NCBI GenBank assembly: GCA_002404345.1
Contig: DHJN01000125.1
Coordinates: 1 to 14,081 of the forward strand
DNA length: 14,081 nt
Source of the DNA: Actinobacteria bacterium UBA4719
GTDB lineage: Bacteria; Actinomycetota; Actinomycetes; Actinomycetales; Dermatophilaceae
Reading direction: 5' to 3'
Part shown: positions 13,712 through 14,081 of the stretch, in pieces
Layout of the letters: each line of letters begins with the position of its first letter
How positions within the stretch are numbered: the first letter of the stretch is position 1
Position numbers and translations under genes: made by a program
The notes under the pieces: generated by a model
What the model was told of the DNA's origin: nothing
Databases searched by the model: none
What the model saw: only the letters and a program-made list of their open reading frames with translations

Positions 13712-14081
13712 TTAGGGAAGGACGTGGACAACCGCGCCATCAAGCGACGCCACGACCGCCTCAGCAGACGACTTCTGGCCCGGTACGTCAGACGGCGGCA
13801 CAGTCTTCTCGGCGAGTGAGTTAGCCAAGAGGGCTGCCGCGTCATTCGTCAATTGAAGTTGCAGCCCGGGGTCATCGGTCGCGGTAACGGTCCAGCCTTC
13901 ACCTTGGGCGTAATACGCCTCTCGCTTGCTCGACTGAACCACACCGTTAACACCATCTCGCGCCTCGGCCGTGACCCACGAGTTGACGGTGACCGTCCGC
14001 CCATTGAGCGTGCAGGTTGCCGTCGACCCCATATCCGGGCCGCCCTTGCCAACTTCTCCTGCCTTCACGTCGGCGCAACCT
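13712..14081 (-). CDS. Probable lipoprotein, C-terminal part only (cut by window edge)
   Basis: The open frame continues to the window edge. Its first visible residues are GCADVKAGEVGKGG, and the Gly-Cys pair (Cys codon 14075-14077) looks like the end of a lipobox, after which the mature protein would start. The visible mature part is about 121 residues: MGSTATCTLNGRTVTVNSWVTAEARDG, then WTVTATDDPGLQLQLTNDAAALLANSLAEK and a C-terminal SSAEAVVASLDGAVVHVLP. The second cysteine (TATCTL) has no visible partner other than the lipid Cys. It resembles small secreted lipoproteins of actinomycetes, but I cannot name the family. The signal peptide and true start are outside the window. An internal GTG at 14068 would lose the cysteine and is unlikely to be the start. 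Confidence 0.7.
   Translation of the reverse strand, partial: GCADVKAGEVGKGGPDMGSTATCTLNGRTVTVNSWVTAEARDGVNGVVQSSKREAYYAQGEGWTVTATDDPGLQLQLTNDAAALLANSLAEKTVPPSDVPGQKSSAEAVVASLDGAVVHVLP

Noticed and set aside
14075..14081. aacct at the window end as the second copy of the putative Tn3 target duplication
   Set aside because: It is not preceded by cccc or by anything resembling the inverse of 225-262, and it lies inside the lipoprotein coding frame. A five-base match is expected by chance.
1..14081. tRNA, rRNA or CRISPR array
   Set aside because: I saw no T-loop-like segment in a cloverleaf context, no rRNA-like sequence, and no regularly spaced repeats beyond the short operator repeats described.

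Overview
The window is high-GC DNA with GTG starts, 4-base gene overlaps and apparently leaderless promoters. Together with its gene content (ChrB-type chromate genes, an ArsR/CDF metal-efflux pair, an epoxide hydrolase, a Tn3-family transposase) this points to an actinomycete. I cannot place the genus from sequence alone. Much of the left half looks like accessory, recombined DNA.

Layout. 1-240: broken 3' end of a tyrosine recombinase gene (one-base insertion, and a lost C-terminal tail where the transposon begins). 301-3300: intact Tn3-family transposase, followed by a short palindromic repeat cluster. 3361-4420 (minus): an unrecognised gene with a conserved C-terminal domain, broken by one frameshift in a G5 run. 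4421-5021: no gene recognised. 5022-5990: epoxide hydrolase of the alpha/beta-hydrolase fold. 5991-6299: a strong hairpin and perhaps a scrap of an acyl-CoA dehydrogenase start. 6300-8007 (minus): an ArsR-type repressor followed by a His-rich CDF cation exporter, with an operator lying over the repressor start. 8113-8196: a scrap of a second CDF gene on the plus strand.

The most interesting part is 8200-13138. A ChrB chromate-response protein is encoded as two overlapping genes on the minus strand (N-terminal half 8634-9113, C-terminal half 8200-8637). Divergent from it is a tightly packed plus-strand operon: membrane-anchored beta-propeller, MFS transporter, a chimeric protein whose C-terminal two thirds resembles ChrB's C-terminal domain, a DUF2148-type Fe-S protein, a possible 24-residue microprotein, and a small membrane protein. 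Successive plus-strand genes overlap by 4 bases. The 88-base divergent promoter region carries tandem 20-base operator-like repeats. No chrA (CHR-type chromate transporter) is visible here, so the MFS protein is the obvious candidate exporter if this is an oxyanion-resistance locus. That role is inference.

13139-13711 has no recognisable gene. The window ends inside a minus-strand gene for a probable lipoprotein.
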